Assembly (NCBI GenBank): GCA_965243105.1
Contig: CBDEUC010000003.1
Span: forward strand, 1 to 64,000
Reading direction: 5' to 3'
Length of the DNA stretch: 64,000 nucleotides
From: WLWS01 sp965243105
GTDB taxonomy: Bacteria; Pseudomonadota; Gammaproteobacteria; Eutrophobiales; Eutrophobiaceae
Shown: positions 25,676-34,309 of the stretch, piece after piece
Numbering within the stretch: position 1 is the first letter of the stretch
How the letters are laid out: every line of letters starts with the position of its first letter
Notes under the pieces: model-generated
Databases searched by the model: none
Told to the model about the DNA's origin: nothing
What the model saw: only the letters and a program-made list of their open reading frames with translations
Position numbers and translations under genes: made by a program

Positions 25676-26455
25676 TTACTCGCCTGCCGCCGTACTGCCA
25701 AACACTTTCTTCAAAAGATCAGTGGTCCTTGCCACCGGGTTTTCCCGAATCTTTTTCTCTTCCAGCGCTACCATGGTGAACAACCCATCCATGGCCTTGT
25801 CCGTGACGTAGTTATCCAGGTCCAGGTTATCAGTGTCTATCAAGCCGGAAAACATACCCAGCTTGTCTACCATTTTCTTGTACTTTGCAGTGACTCCCAC
25901 CTGGCTCGTCGCATCGCTGACGATGGGCAGAAATTTCTCCTTTAACTTGTCACTGCTGGTCCTGCGAAAATACTGGGTGGCCGCATCGTCGTCACCCTGG
26001 AGAATATCCCGCGCGTCTGAAATGCTCATTTGCCGAACAGAGTCAGCAAAAATTGAAGCCGCCTCGGGCGCAGCTTTCTCTGCTGCACGATTCATTGTTT
26101 CAACGAAATTGTCGGCGATCTTGCCCTTGCCGACCTTCCTGAGTCCTTTTTCCGCTTTTTTCAGCGAGTCTGGCATGGGAATTTTTACCTTGGGATTACT
26201 GAAGTACCCGTCCTCTTTACCCAGCATGGCTACCGCACTGCGCGTACCTTTCTCAAGCGCCTGCTTGAGTCCATCGATGATCTCTTCGTCGGCAAGGCCC
26301 GCGCTTTTCACCTTGTCCACCACGTCCTCAGAATCATCGCCGGTAAAAACCTTGAGTAAGTCACGCCAGTCCGCCATCACGGCAGGGCTCCCGAGAAGAA
26401 GGGCCACACATAAAAACAATTGGATACTGCTTCTTAATCTGGTTAGCATAAACAC
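25676..26455 (-). CDS. DUF4197 domain-containing exported protein
   Basis: Function unknown. An N-terminal signal peptide of about 28 residues ends in SPAVMADW. The mature part is helical, with DEEIIDGLKQALEKGT, VKIPMPDSLKKAEKGLRKVGKG, MNRAAEKAAPEAASIF, DAATQYFRRTSSDKL and a C-terminal FTMVALEEKKIRENPVARTTDLLKKVF segment (pieces given separately), the conserved pattern of DUF4197. Probably periplasmic. Single gene between acs and the small membrane protein; no partner is suggested by context. Confidence 0.85.
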   Translation of the reverse strand: MFMLTRLRSSIQLFLCVALLLGSPAVMADWRDLLKVFTGDDSEDVVDKVKSAGLADEEIIDGLKQALEKGTRSAVAMLGKEDGYFSNPKVKIPMPDSLKKAEKGLRKVGKGKIADNFVETMNRAAEKAAPEAASIFADSVRQMSISDARDILQGDDDAATQYFRRTSSDKLKEKFLPIVSDATSQVGVTAKYKKMVDKLGMFSGLIDTDNLDLDNYVTDKAMDGLFTMVALEEKKIRENPVARTTDLLKKVFGSTAAGE

Positions 26456-26535
26456 ACCTTCTGGCCTTGATTAGGGGTCGGGTAATTATAACAAAGACAG
26501 CTGTACTAGATTATTCCAATTCGGGGGAAACTCAA

Positions 26536-26697
26536 ATGGACAACAAGATTGTATTAATCATCATCGCTATCCTGCTTCCACCTCTGGCTGTTTTCCTGAA
26601 AAAAGGCGCAGGCAAGGACCTTGTAATTAATATCGTTCTGACACTGCTGTTGTATATTCCAGGTGCGGCCCATGCCATCTGGCTGATTGTGAAGTAG
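26536..26697 (+). CDS. YqaE/Pmp3-family small membrane protein
   Basis: A 53-residue proteolipid of the Pmp3 family with two membrane helices (IVLIIIAILLPPLAVFLKKG and VINIVLTLLLYIPGAAHAIW). The hallmark AILLPPLAVFL and IPGAAHAIW segments are present. Plant and yeast relatives are involved in salt and membrane-potential stress; the bacterial role is unclear. A strong GGGGGA ribosome site 9 bases before the ATG at 26536 fixes the start, although the frame is open further upstream. Converges on ispG with 12 bases between. Confidence 0.85.
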   Translation: MDNKIVLIIIAILLPPLAVFLKKGAGKDLVINIVLTLLLYIPGAAHAIWLIVK

Positions 26698-26709
26698 GCT
26701 GGCGAAGCG

Positions 26710-27939
26710 CTAGCTCGAATAACGCTCCACTACATAATCGTTCACTATTTGCTGGAACTCCCTGGCGATATTTTCGCCACGGAGCGTGGTGACTTTTTTG
26801 CCATCAACAAACACCGGGGCACTTGGGCTTTCGCCCGTACCTGGCAGGCTGATGCCTATATCAGCATGCTTGCTCTCTCCCGGACCGTTAACAATACAAC
26901 CCATCACGGCCAGGTTCATATCCTCGACACCCGGGTATTTTTCGCGCCAGGTGGGCATCTGTGTCCGCACGTAGGCCTGTATATCGTCTGCCAGCTCCTG
27001 GAAAACGGTGCTGGTTGTCCTGCCGCAGCCAGGACATGCGGTCACCAGCGGGGTGAAGGAACGCAGCCCCATGGTTTGCAGGATTTCCTGTGCAACAATC
27101 ACCTCTTTCGCCCTGTCACCGCCCGGTTCCGGGGTCAGTGAAATTCGAATAGTGTCGCCAATACCTTCCTGCAGCAGTACTCCCAGCGCTGCCGTGGAAG
27201 CAACAATCCCCTTTGAGCCCATACCGGCTTCGGTCAGGCCAAGGTGCAGCGCATAATCGCAGCGCGAGGCGAGATCGCGATAAACCGCAATGAGTTTCTG
27301 GACACCGCTCACCTTGCAGGACAGGACGATACGATCTCTACCGAGGCCAATCTCTTCCGCTTTTTCCGCACTGCTGATGGCAGACACAATCAGGGCTTCA
27401 CGCATTACGTCCTCTGCGTCCCTGGGTTTATCCAGTCGAGCATTTTTATCCATCATGTCAGTCAGGAGTACCTGGTCAAGACTGCCCCAGTTAACTCCGA
27501 TCCTGACAGGTTTGTCATACTCAATGGCCTTTTCGATCATGGTGCTGAACTGCGCATCCTTTTTTCGGCCAAATCCCACGTTTCCGGGGTTAATGCGATA
27601 TTTACCAAGGGATTTTGCACAATCAGGGTATTTTTCCAGCAACAGGTGACCGTTGTAGTGAAAATCGCCGATGATGGGAACTGCACAGCCCATATCATCG
27701 AGCATTTTCCTGATGGTGCCGACCTGCGCTGCAGCCTCCTCGGTATTGACAGTGATTCTAACCAGTTCAGACCCGGCCGCAGCCAGTTGCTGAATTTGCC
27801 TGGCAGTACCTTCAGCATCAGCGGTGTCGGTATTGGTCATCGATTGCACGACAATCGGCGAGGAACCGCCGATTGTCACATCACCAACCCTGACGCCGAC
27901 TGTTTCCTGCCTGCCCGGTTCCCTGTTTTCGTCCAGCAT
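26710..27939 (-). CDS. ispG: 4-hydroxy-3-methylbut-2-enyl-diphosphate synthase
   Basis: Penultimate enzyme of the MEP isoprenoid pathway, converting cyclic ME-cPP to HMBPP with a [4Fe-4S] cluster. Cluster Cys are in TACPGCGRTT and AVMGCIVNGPGE; the TIM-barrel part has VQSMTNTDTAD, IGDFHYNG, YRINPGNVG and LGLTEAG. Length 409 is typical of the short proteobacterial form. It supplies isoprenoid units upstream of the squalene/hopanoid cluster, although not adjacent to it. Divergent from fabA. Confidence 0.97.
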   Translation of the reverse strand: MLDENREPGRQETVGVRVGDVTIGGSSPIVVQSMTNTDTADAEGTARQIQQLAAAGSELVRITVNTEEAAAQVGTIRKMLDDMGCAVPIIGDFHYNGHLLLEKYPDCAKSLGKYRINPGNVGFGRKKDAQFSTMIEKAIEYDKPVRIGVNWGSLDQVLLTDMMDKNARLDKPRDAEDVMREALIVSAISSAEKAEEIGLGRDRIVLSCKVSGVQKLIAVYRDLASRCDYALHLGLTEAGMGSKGIVASTAALGVLLQEGIGDTIRISLTPEPGGDRAKEVIVAQEILQTMGLRSFTPLVTACPGCGRTTSTVFQELADDIQAYVRTQMPTWREKYPGVEDMNLAVMGCIVNGPGESKHADIGISLPGTGESPSAPVFVDGKKVTTLRGENIAREFQQIVNDYVVERYSS

Positions 27940-28002
27940 TTCTAATACCCGTAATTCAGTTGAGGTGAGTCTAACCAGCGGACAAGTACTGTCAAGGCAT
28001 TC

Positions 28003-28021
28003 TCAGGCTGTACAGGCCTGA
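28003..28021. promoter_or_regulatory. inverted repeat in the ispG-fabA divergent region
   Basis: TCAGGC (28003-28008) and GCCTGA (28016-28021) form perfect 6-bp arms around TGTACAG. It lies 64 bases upstream of ispG and about 150 upstream of fabA, so it could be an operator for either. It does not match a FabR or DesT consensus that I recognise. The remaining bases of the gap also hold a GGGGGC/GCCCCC pair around 28055-28095. Confidence 0.3.
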
Positions 28022-28169
28022 CAGGCGGATATCCCGATTCCACTGGACATTAAGGGGGCAATCAGTTTACATACGCCAAATTTTAAGCCCCCGGACACTG
28101 ATTTTCCGCCATTTGCAGGCGCAAAATGCCCTCTGCCATGAGATAATGAAAGCTGTCCAGGTAATAAGA

Positions 28170-28685
28170 ATGCAAAAGAAAAATAATTATTCCAGAGACG
28201 AACTTATAGCCTGCGGCAAGGGCCAACTGTTTGGCGAGGGTAATGCGCAATTACCCCTGCCCAATATGCTCATGTTTGATCGCATAAGCAGTATCAGCGA
28301 AGAGGGGGGAGCCAACGACAAGGGTCATGTCACGGCTGAGCTGGATATCCATCCTGATCTCTGGTTTTTTGCCTGTCACTTCCAGGGAGATCCGGTGATG
28401 CCGGGCTGCCTTGGACTGGATGCGATGTGGCAGCTGGTGGGCTTTTACCTTGGATGGCTGGGGGCGGAAGGCCGTGGACGGGCGCTTGGCTCCGGCCAGG
28501 TGAAATTCACCGGGCAGGTAACGCCGGATATCAAGGTAGTCAGGTACCATATCGACATCAAGCGGGTCGTCCTGCGTAAGCTGGTTATGGGTGTGGCCGA
28601 CGGCAGGCTCGAGGCCGACGGCCAGGAGATTTATACCGCCAGGGATCTCAGGGTAGGTTTATTTAAATCAACTGAAGAATTTTAG
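28170..28685 (+). CDS. fabA: 3-hydroxydecanoyl-ACP dehydratase/isomerase
   Basis: Introduces the cis double bond in anaerobic-type unsaturated fatty acid synthesis. Catalytic His70 (FFACHFQGD) and Asp84 (LGLDAMWQ) fall at the same residue numbers as in E. coli when the ATG at 28170 is used, giving 171 residues, the canonical length. The frame is open to 28113, but AGGTAA 6-8 bases before 28170 and the family N-terminus (YSRDELIACGKGQLFGEG) support the shorter form. Operon with fabB, 9-base gap. Marks the organism as using the FabA/FabB route. Confidence 0.97.
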   Translation: MQKKNNYSRDELIACGKGQLFGEGNAQLPLPNMLMFDRISSISEEGGANDKGHVTAELDIHPDLWFFACHFQGDPVMPGCLGLDAMWQLVGFYLGWLGAEGRGRALGSGQVKFTGQVTPDIKVVRYHIDIKRVVLRKLVMGVADGRLEADGQEIYTARDLRVGLFKSTEEF

Positions 28686-28694
28686 GAGAGTGAT

Positions 28695-29909
28695 TTGAAG
28701 CGCGTGGTGATCACCGGACTGGGTATTAAATCCAGTATCGGAAACAACAAAGAAGAAGTGACAGGCTCCCTGCGCGAATGCAGGACGGGTATCGAACGCT
28801 CCGAGGAATACGCGGAACTGGGATTTCGTTCCCACGTGCATGGTCCAATCCGCCTTGACCTGGATAGCCTGATCGACAGGAAACTGAAACGTTTCATGGG
28901 CGACACGTCTGCCTTTGCTTACCTTGCCATGGCTGACGCCATTGAAGACGCCGGGCTGGCGGACGACCTCGTCTCCCATGAACGAACCGGCCTCATCGTC
29001 GGCAGTGGCGGTGCTTCCAATGAAAACCTGGTACTTGCCGTCGATACGCTGCGTGAAAAAGGTGCCAAGAAAGTCGGCCCAACCATGGTACCGCGAATCA
29101 TGTCCAGCACCTCCAGTGCCTGCCTTTCAGTAGCATTTAAAATCAAGGGTGTGAATTACTCTATCAGTTCCGCCTGCGCAACCAGTGCTCACTGTATCGG
29201 TAACGCATGGGAACTGATTCAAAATGGCAAGCAGGACATCATTTTCGCCGGTGGCGGTGACGAGGTACATTGGACCAGCACCCTGCTGTTTGACAGCATG
29301 GGCGCGCTGTCTTCGAAATACAATGACACGCCTGAACTCGCATCCCGCCCCTTTGACGCTGACCGGGATGGTTTCGTCATTTCCGGTGGCGGAGGAATCG
29401 TGGTCCTTGAAGAACTGGAACACGCCCGCGCCCGCGGTGCAAAAATTTACGCTGAAGTAGTCGGCTATGGTGCTACCTCTGATGGCATGGACATGGTCAA
29501 ACCATCCGGTGAAGGGGCAATACGCTGCATGCAGCAGGCGCTCAGCACGGTCGAGGGGCCTGTACAGCATATCAATGCCCATGCCACCAGCACTCCTGCC
29601 GGCGATGTCAGTGAACTGGTCGCTGCAAAGGCTGTTTTCAAGGACAACATCCCGATGATCAGCGCAACAAAGTCCATCACCGGGCATGCCCTTGGCGCTG
29701 CGGGAGTGAATGAAGCCATTTATTCGCTGTTAATGCTGGAAGGTGATTTCGTCTTTGGATCGGCAAATGTGTATACACTCGATGAAGCAGCCGAGGGGTT
29801 TCCTATCGTTACCGAGTGCAAGGAGAATGCCGGCCTTGAAACCGTGATTTCCAATAGTTTTGGATTCGGGGGCACCAACGCCAGCCTGGCGTTTCGCAAA
29901 ACTGTCTGA
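28695..29909 (+). CDS. fabB: 3-oxoacyl-ACP synthase I
   Basis: Condensing enzyme that elongates the cis-3-decenoyl-ACP made by FabA. The catalytic Cys is in ISSACATSAHCIG, the two His in NAHATSTPAGD and KSITGHALGAAG; the C-terminal glycine loop SNSFGFGGTNASL is intact. Length 404 matches FabB (406) rather than FabF. The start is TTG at 28695, backed by AGGAG 7 bases upstream and the usual N-terminal MKRVVITG sequence. Directly follows fabA. Confidence 0.97.
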   Translation: MKRVVITGLGIKSSIGNNKEEVTGSLRECRTGIERSEEYAELGFRSHVHGPIRLDLDSLIDRKLKRFMGDTSAFAYLAMADAIEDAGLADDLVSHERTGLIVGSGGASNENLVLAVDTLREKGAKKVGPTMVPRIMSSTSSACLSVAFKIKGVNYSISSACATSAHCIGNAWELIQNGKQDIIFAGGGDEVHWTSTLLFDSMGALSSKYNDTPELASRPFDADRDGFVISGGGGIVVLEELEHARARGAKIYAEVVGYGATSDGMDMVKPSGEGAIRCMQQALSTVEGPVQHINAHATSTPAGDVSELVAAKAVFKDNIPMISATKSITGHALGAAGVNEAIYSLLMLEGDFVFGSANVYTLDEAAEGFPIVTECKENAGLETVISNSFGFGGTNASLAFRKTV

Positions 29910-29973
29910 TTCAGCAACTGCCAGCTATGGATAGCTGATAAACCCATTTTTCCAGTCATACCTGGGAGAGACT

Positions 29974-31785
29974 ATGCAAGCTGACATCCTGGTTTCACTT
30001 GCAACCATTGCCGTTCTTGGAATCACCTGCCAGTGGCTGGCCTGGGCTGTACGTCTTCCTTCAATTTTATTCCTGCTGGTTTGCGGTCTTTTACTTGGCC
30101 CGGTGGCTGGCATGCTGGATCCGGACATACTTTTCGGCGACCTGCTGTTCCCGATTGTTTCCCTGTCAGTGGCAGTGATACTTTTCGAGGGAAGCCTCAC
30201 CCTTAATATCGAGGAAATCCGAGAGCTGAGGTCAGTGGTGAGAAACCTCATTACCGTTGGTGCCCTTATTACCTGGGGTATCACTGCCGTGGCCACGCAC
30301 CTGGTGCTTGATTTCCAGCTGCCGCTGGCTTTTCTTTTTGGTGCCCTGGTCGTGGTCACCGGGCCTACCGTTATCATGCCCATGCTAAGGACGGTAAGAC
30401 CCAACGCAAATATTTCCAGCATCCTGCGCTGGGAGGGCATCGTCATCGACCCCCTGGGCGCCCTGCTCGCCGTGCTCGTTTATAACTTCATCATTTCCAG
30501 CCAGCAGGAAAATGCCCTTGGCAGCATCATGATCATATTTGGAAACCTGGTACTGGTGGGTTCCCTGATTGGTATTCTTGCGGCCCTGGCACTGGGCTTT
30601 GTTCTCAAACAGCACCTCGTCCCGGAATATTTGCGCAACGTGCTGAGCCTGAGCCTGGTCATCGCCGCCTATGTGATCGCAGATATTGCCGAGCACGAAT
30701 CAGGATTACTGGCAGTGACAGTGATGGGTATGACGCTGGCAAATATGAAAGATGTGGAAATCGACGACATTCTTGATTTCAAGGAGAGCCTGAGTGTCAT
30801 TTTGATATCTGCGCTTTTTATCGTGCTGGCGGCAAGAATAGACATCACACAGTTAATGTCCATCGGCCTGCCCTCGCTGCTCGTGCTTGCAGTGGTCATG
30901 TTCATTGCCAGGCCGATTGCTGTTTTTGTCTCCAGCATTGGTTCCGATCTCAACTTCAGGGAAAAACTGCTGATTTCCTGGATTGGGCCACGGGGTATTG
31001 TCTGTGCTGCGGTGGCAGCGCTGTTCGCGCTGAGACTTGAATCCGCGGGTTTTGACGAGGCGCGCCTGATCGTACCACTCGCCTTTCTCATCATTATCGG
31101 TACGGTACTCATCCAGAGCCTGACATCGAAGACCCTGGCCCGCTGGCTTGATGTTCGTGAACCGCCTCCACTTGGCTTCCTGATAATTGGCGCAGGCGTT
31201 GTTGGCAGGGCCATAGCCAAGGCCCTGGGAGAACTGGGTTTCAAGGTCGTCCTGACTGACAGTAACTGGGAAAATACCCGGGCAGCAAGAATGGAAGGAC
31301 TGGACACCTATTACGGCAACCCCATTTCGGAACATGCAGATCGAAACCTTGACCTGGTGGGTGTGGGTCGAATGCTTGCCATGTCAGGTCGAGTAAACCT
31401 GGATATTCTTGCCGGGCAGAGATTCAAGCGGGATTTCGGTAGCATGAATATTTATGAAGTTGCCACGACCTATGACCAGGTAAAAACTGACAAGCACAAG
31501 ATTTCAACGAAGCGCCGGGGTCAGCAATTGTTTGGCGAGGAAATAACCCATGGCGTGCTTGCCAGCTGGATAAGAAACGGCGCAGAAATTCGCAATACCC
31601 AGCTTAGCGATGAATTCCAGTTTGCGCATTATCGCGAGCAATACGGGGAAGACTGCATCCCGCTTTTTACGATTGACGACCGGGGTCGATTGCTACCTTT
31701 TACCGTGGAAAATGAGCCCGTTCCTGAAGCGGGCTGGACCATAATCAGCCTCGTAAGGAGTAATAATTCGCTCGAAGCTTCCTGA
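29974..31785 (+). CDS. CPA1-type cation:proton antiporter with C-terminal TrkA-N-like domain
   Basis: Probable Na+/H+ antiporter in the inner membrane. About 12 helices fill residues 1-395, with the family pattern LLGPVAGMLDP, LFEGSLTLN, GPTVIMPMLR, SWIGPRGIVCAAVAAL. A cytosolic Rossmann domain follows (FLIIGAGVVGRAIAKALGE, about 410 on), which may bind nucleotide, then a ~100-residue tail. Length 603 fits NhaP-like antiporters with regulatory domains. Own unit after fabB (64-base gap), with a short terminator-like hairpin 12 bases past the stop. Confidence 0.87.
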   Translation: MQADILVSLATIAVLGITCQWLAWAVRLPSILFLLVCGLLLGPVAGMLDPDILFGDLLFPIVSLSVAVILFEGSLTLNIEEIRELRSVVRNLITVGALITWGITAVATHLVLDFQLPLAFLFGALVVVTGPTVIMPMLRTVRPNANISSILRWEGIVIDPLGALLAVLVYNFIISSQQENALGSIMIIFGNLVLVGSLIGILAALALGFVLKQHLVPEYLRNVLSLSLVIAAYVIADIAEHESGLLAVTVMGMTLANMKDVEIDDILDFKESLSVILISALFIVLAARIDITQLMSIGLPSLLVLAVVMFIARPIAVFVSSIGSDLNFREKLLISWIGPRGIVCAAVAALFALRLESAGFDEARLIVPLAFLIIIGTVLIQSLTSKTLARWLDVREPPPLGFLIIGAGVVGRAIAKALGELGFKVVLTDSNWENTRAARMEGLDTYYGNPISEHADRNLDLVGVGRMLAMSGRVNLDILAGQRFKRDFGSMNIYEVATTYDQVKTDKHKISTKRRGQQLFGEEITHGVLASWIRNGAEIRNTQLSDEFQFAHYREQYGEDCIPLFTIDDRGRLLPFTVENEPVPEAGWTIISLVRSNNSLEAS

Positions 31786-31797
31786 AAGGCAGCTTTT

Positions 31798-31830
31798 CCG
31801 GCCTGAATGGAGCCCTGCAAGGCCGGGCTT
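31798..31830 (+). terminator. weak terminator-like hairpin after the antiporter gene
   Basis: CCGGCCT (31798-31804) pairs with AGGCCGG (31820-31826), 15-base loop, followed by GCTTT. The T tract is short, so termination may be partial. Confidence 0.5.
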
Positions 31831-31832
31831 TC

Positions 31833-31846
31833 GTGATGCGCATCAC
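31833..31846. promoter_or_regulatory. CRP-like site 1 upstream of the predicted small RNA
   Basis: GTGA-TGCGCA-TCAC is a perfect palindrome; the flanks (C before, A after) give one mismatch to TGTGA-N6-TCACA. Its centre (31839.5) is 50 bases upstream of site 2, that is near -91.5 relative to the predicted start at 31931, a phase allowed for class I activation. Confidence 0.6.
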
Positions 31847-31881
31847 AAATTTGTCCTGAAGCAGGCCACAAGATTCCAAAA

Positions 31882-31897
31882 TGTGAGTTCAGTCACA
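31882..31897. promoter_or_regulatory. CRP-like site 2 and promoter of the predicted small RNA
   Basis: TGTGA-GTTCAG-TCACA has perfect CRP half-sites. A -10 box TATTAT follows at 31919-31924, predicting a start at about 31931. The site centre (31889.5) is then at -41.5, exactly the class II CRP position, which replaces the need for a -35 box. Confidence 0.65.
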
Positions 31898-31930
31898 GCA
31901 AGGCCTTGTCGCGTTTACTATTATTTCCCT

Positions 31931-32026
31931 CAAGACATCATTTCCTCCCATTGATGCTTTTTAAAACGGCCCGGTTAGTACTCGACCCTCCTCCCCCTCA
32001 CAGAGTACGACCGGGCTTACTTATTT
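31931..32026 (+). ncRNA. predicted CRP-controlled small RNA with C-rich anti-Shine-Dalgarno loops
   Basis: A ~96-base transcript is predicted from the promoter above to a terminator-like hairpin. Stem 1 (CAAG/CATCA arm from about 31932 to 31940, TGATG/CTT arm 31952-31959, one bulged A) has the loop TTTCCTCCCAT. An unpaired A/T-rich linker follows. Stem 2 pairs GCCCGGT (31969-31975) with ACCGGGC (32010-32016) and GTACTC (31978-31983) with GAGTAC (32003-32008), and its 19-base loop is GACCCTCCTCCCCCTCACA; then TTACTTATTT. Both loops display CCUCCC/CCUCC, complementary to ribosome binding sites, as in several trans-acting small RNAs. No ORF is present. Alternative: stem 2 is only the terminator of the convergent DUF3750 gene. 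Confidence 0.6.
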
Positions 32027-32056
32027 CCGCACTCCCCGGCAAGTAAAATCGCAAAC

Positions 32057-32833
32057 TCAGCGCCGATCCTGGCCTGTCCCGCCAATCGCGCCAAGCCCGG
32101 GTAGCTTGATTTTTCCTTCAAGCGGACTTATACCGAAATTCAGGCTAAGCAAATTGATCTCCAGCCCTTCTTTTTTTGCCAGCGTCAGTCCGAGAATGCC
32201 AAGCAATGATAGCTGGTAGCCGCTTCCACTCGGGGCCCTGTCCAGCAGGCGCTTCCTGACGAGATAATCCTTGCCGATAGCCGTGGCCGGCAAGTCAAGT
32301 TCCAGAGCCGGAATCCTTCGTGCAATTTCCGCCACAAATGTATTGCTGTTTGGACCTGGCCACATGGTGTACCTGTACTGGTAGCGATAGTTCCTGATCT
32401 CACGATAAACCTCTGGAATCAATGATTCCGCCTCCTCACCGCGTATATCGAGCAACACTTCCGGGCTGTATCCGTACCAGGAACGATCGGGAACGTCGAT
32501 TTCCGATTCAACCACCGGCAGATTGTCCCAGGCACGCCAGCCCACCACCTGGTGCACCATGTAGTGCGGCGCAGACTTTTCCTTGGTGGCAATCCAGGTG
32601 TGCACTGCGAAGATTCCGCGCCAGTTAAATGCCCGTGCGGAGTAAACCAGGATGACAGCCTCCGGTTCTTCAGCTGGCAGGGGTGCGATACCCGTGCTGG
32701 AACGATCGGCCGTTCGCCAGTCCTGTCCCAGCTTTATCGTGCCGCTGCAAGCGATAATCAGCGGGCCGAGCATGGTAAGAATACACGCCAGGGCGATACT
32801 TCTTCGAAGTCGCCTTTTCAGAGTGTTATTCAA
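32057..32833 (-). CDS. DUF3750 domain-containing protein
   Basis: Function unknown. N-terminal membrane segment or lipoprotein-like signal (CILTMLGPLIIACSG). The body has the DUF3750 pattern: EEPEAVILVYSARAFNWRGIF, VHTWIATK, YMVHQVVGWRAW, YRYRYTMWPGPNSNTFVAEI (segments quoted from separate places). The NSNTF and Cys-poor fold recall a papain-like/NlpC relative but I cannot assign catalysis. 258 residues. Six bases downstream of the methyltransferase at 32840-33694 on the same strand, so probably co-transcribed. Confidence 0.8.
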   Translation of the reverse strand: MNNTLKRRLRRSIALACILTMLGPLIIACSGTIKLGQDWRTADRSSTGIAPLPAEEPEAVILVYSARAFNWRGIFAVHTWIATKEKSAPHYMVHQVVGWRAWDNLPVVESEIDVPDRSWYGYSPEVLLDIRGEEAESLIPEVYREIRNYRYQYRYTMWPGPNSNTFVAEIARRIPALELDLPATAIGKDYLVRKRLLDRAPSGSGYQLSLLGILGLTLAKKEGLEINLLSLNFGISPLEGKIKLPGLGAIGGTGQDRR

Positions 32834-32839
32834 TGCGGC

Positions 32840-33694
32840 TTATTTGCCGGCAGAAACTATCCAGGCAGCGGCAGGAGAGACCACTCCCTGCGGTGTTTCA
32901 TATTCCGCAAGCACCTGCTTGATGGCATCCACAATTCGCTCGAGCTGCTCGGCCGTAGCTTTCCTTGCCACATCAGCAGCGGGTCCCATTTTCAGGAAAA
33001 AAGCCACCGCATCATCCAGGTCACCCATATGCAGGCCCTGGTCTACGGCACGGATTTCCAGCCCCTCGAACCCGGCAGCCGAAAGCACCCCTTCAAGATG
33101 AACCCGATCACCCAGTGAAAAAGGACCGGGAGCGGTGGGATCAGGCGGCGGCGCATCCTCGGGTGGCGGCACTATTTCAAAGGCCGCTTTTGCAGTTCGG
33201 GCCATCCACGGGTTCTCTTCAAGTTTACGCCAGCACAGGAAAACCATCCTTCCGCTATCCTTCAGCGCCCTGTGCAGGTTTGAAAAAGCGGCAACCGGAT
33301 CATCAAAAAACATGACGCCAAAGCGAGATGTAATCACATCGTATATGCCTTCCCCGAGATCTGTCGTCGCTGCATCGCCCAACTCAAAATCGAGGTTGCC
33401 AATTTCCTTTCCCCTGGCTAGTGCGATATCGATGATGGGGCGCGAAACATCGACTCCCCTGACACTGCCACTATTTCCAACCAGTTCTGCTATCCTGATA
33501 CTGGTCAGGCCTCCGCCGCAGCCCACGTCAAGAACCTTTTCGCCCGGGGCAGCCGAGACAACGTCCAGTAATTGAGCGCTAAGCGGCTGAATAAAGGTCT
33601 CCACCGAGTTGATGTTATCAACCCACTGTTGACCGCCTTCCTCGTTCCAGAACTTCTGGCTTTCAGAACTTTCGTCATAAGAACTCATGTTCAC
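32840..33694 (-). CDS. class I SAM-dependent methyltransferase
   Basis: Cytosolic methyltransferase of the UbiE/Methyltransf_11 type. SAM motif I VLDVGCGGGLTSIRIAEL (about residue 56), then VRGVDVSRPIIDIA, ELGDAATTDLGEG and VITSRFGVMFFDD. A family segment (QKFWNEEGGQQWVDNIN) at the N-terminus resembles ubiquinone/menaquinone-like methyltransferases of unknown substrate. Start ATG overlaps the stop of the DUF938 gene by four bases, so the two are translationally coupled. Confidence 0.85.
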   Translation of the reverse strand: MNMSSYDESSESQKFWNEEGGQQWVDNINSVETFIQPLSAQLLDVVSAAPGEKVLDVGCGGGLTSIRIAELVGNSGSVRGVDVSRPIIDIALARGKEIGNLDFELGDAATTDLGEGIYDVITSRFGVMFFDDPVAAFSNLHRALKDSGRMVFLCWRKLEENPWMARTAKAAFEIVPPPEDAPPPDPTAPGPFSLGDRVHLEGVLSAAGFEGLEIRAVDQGLHMGDLDDAVAFFLKMGPAADVARKATAEQLERIVDAIKQVLAEYETPQGVVSPAAAWIVSAGK

Positions 33695-34299
33695 CTCTTT
33701 GCACTGACCTTCCTCCAGTAGATTATGCGGTTATTGGCCGGCATTTCCAAATCATCACAGATTTCAAGGCCTGCATCCCCTGCCAGTTCGTTCACCGCCT
33801 CAAAATCCCTGATGGCACTATGGGGGTTTTGTTGCTTTAACCACTCGTCAAAGCGTGCATTACTGTCACTGCTGTAGTTACCCTGGTAGTTAAACGGGCC
33901 ATAAAGAACCAGCAGGCCATCATTTTGCAGCAACCTGCCAACGCCTCCAATCATTGCAACCACAGCCTCCCAGGGCATGATGTGCACTGCGTTTGCTGAA
34001 AACACTGCGTCAACCTGCAATACCGGCCAGTTATCCTGTTGAACATCAAGAACAACAGGTGCCGGTGTATTTGACAGTCCCGCTTCATCGAGCCACTGCC
34101 TTATTCCAGGGTGGTTCTCTTCCAGGTCACTACATTGCCACTGCAGGTGAGGCATAAGCCCTGCAAAGTAGACGGCATGCTGCCCTGTGCCACTACCAAT
34201 TTCGAGAATAGAAGACTTGTCGGCGAATAACTGGCTGAGCACCCCGTGTATGGGCTCGCGATTCCGGTCACAGGCAGGTGCGTATGGTTTATCACTCAT
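33691..34299 (-). CDS. DUF938 family SAM-dependent methyltransferase
   Basis: DUF938 proteins are SAM-dependent methyltransferase-like, of unknown substrate. Features: APACDRNREPIHGVLSQLF at the N-terminus, SAM motif ILEIGSGTGQHAVYFA, QWQCSDLEENHPGI, AVFSANAVHIMPWEAV and LVLYGPFNYQGNYSSDSN. Length 202 is typical. Coupled to the next methyltransferase by a four-base overlap; 10 bases after the TPR/TonB-like gene. Confidence 0.88.
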   Translation of the reverse strand: MSDKPYAPACDRNREPIHGVLSQLFADKSSILEIGSGTGQHAVYFAGLMPHLQWQCSDLEENHPGIRQWLDEAGLSNTPAPVVLDVQQDNWPVLQVDAVFSANAVHIMPWEAVVAMIGGVGRLLQNDGLLVLYGPFNYQGNYSSDSNARFDEWLKQQNPHSAIRDFEAVNELAGDAGLEICDDLEMPANNRIIYWRKVSAKR

Positions 34300-34309
34300 G
34301 AAGAAAAAA

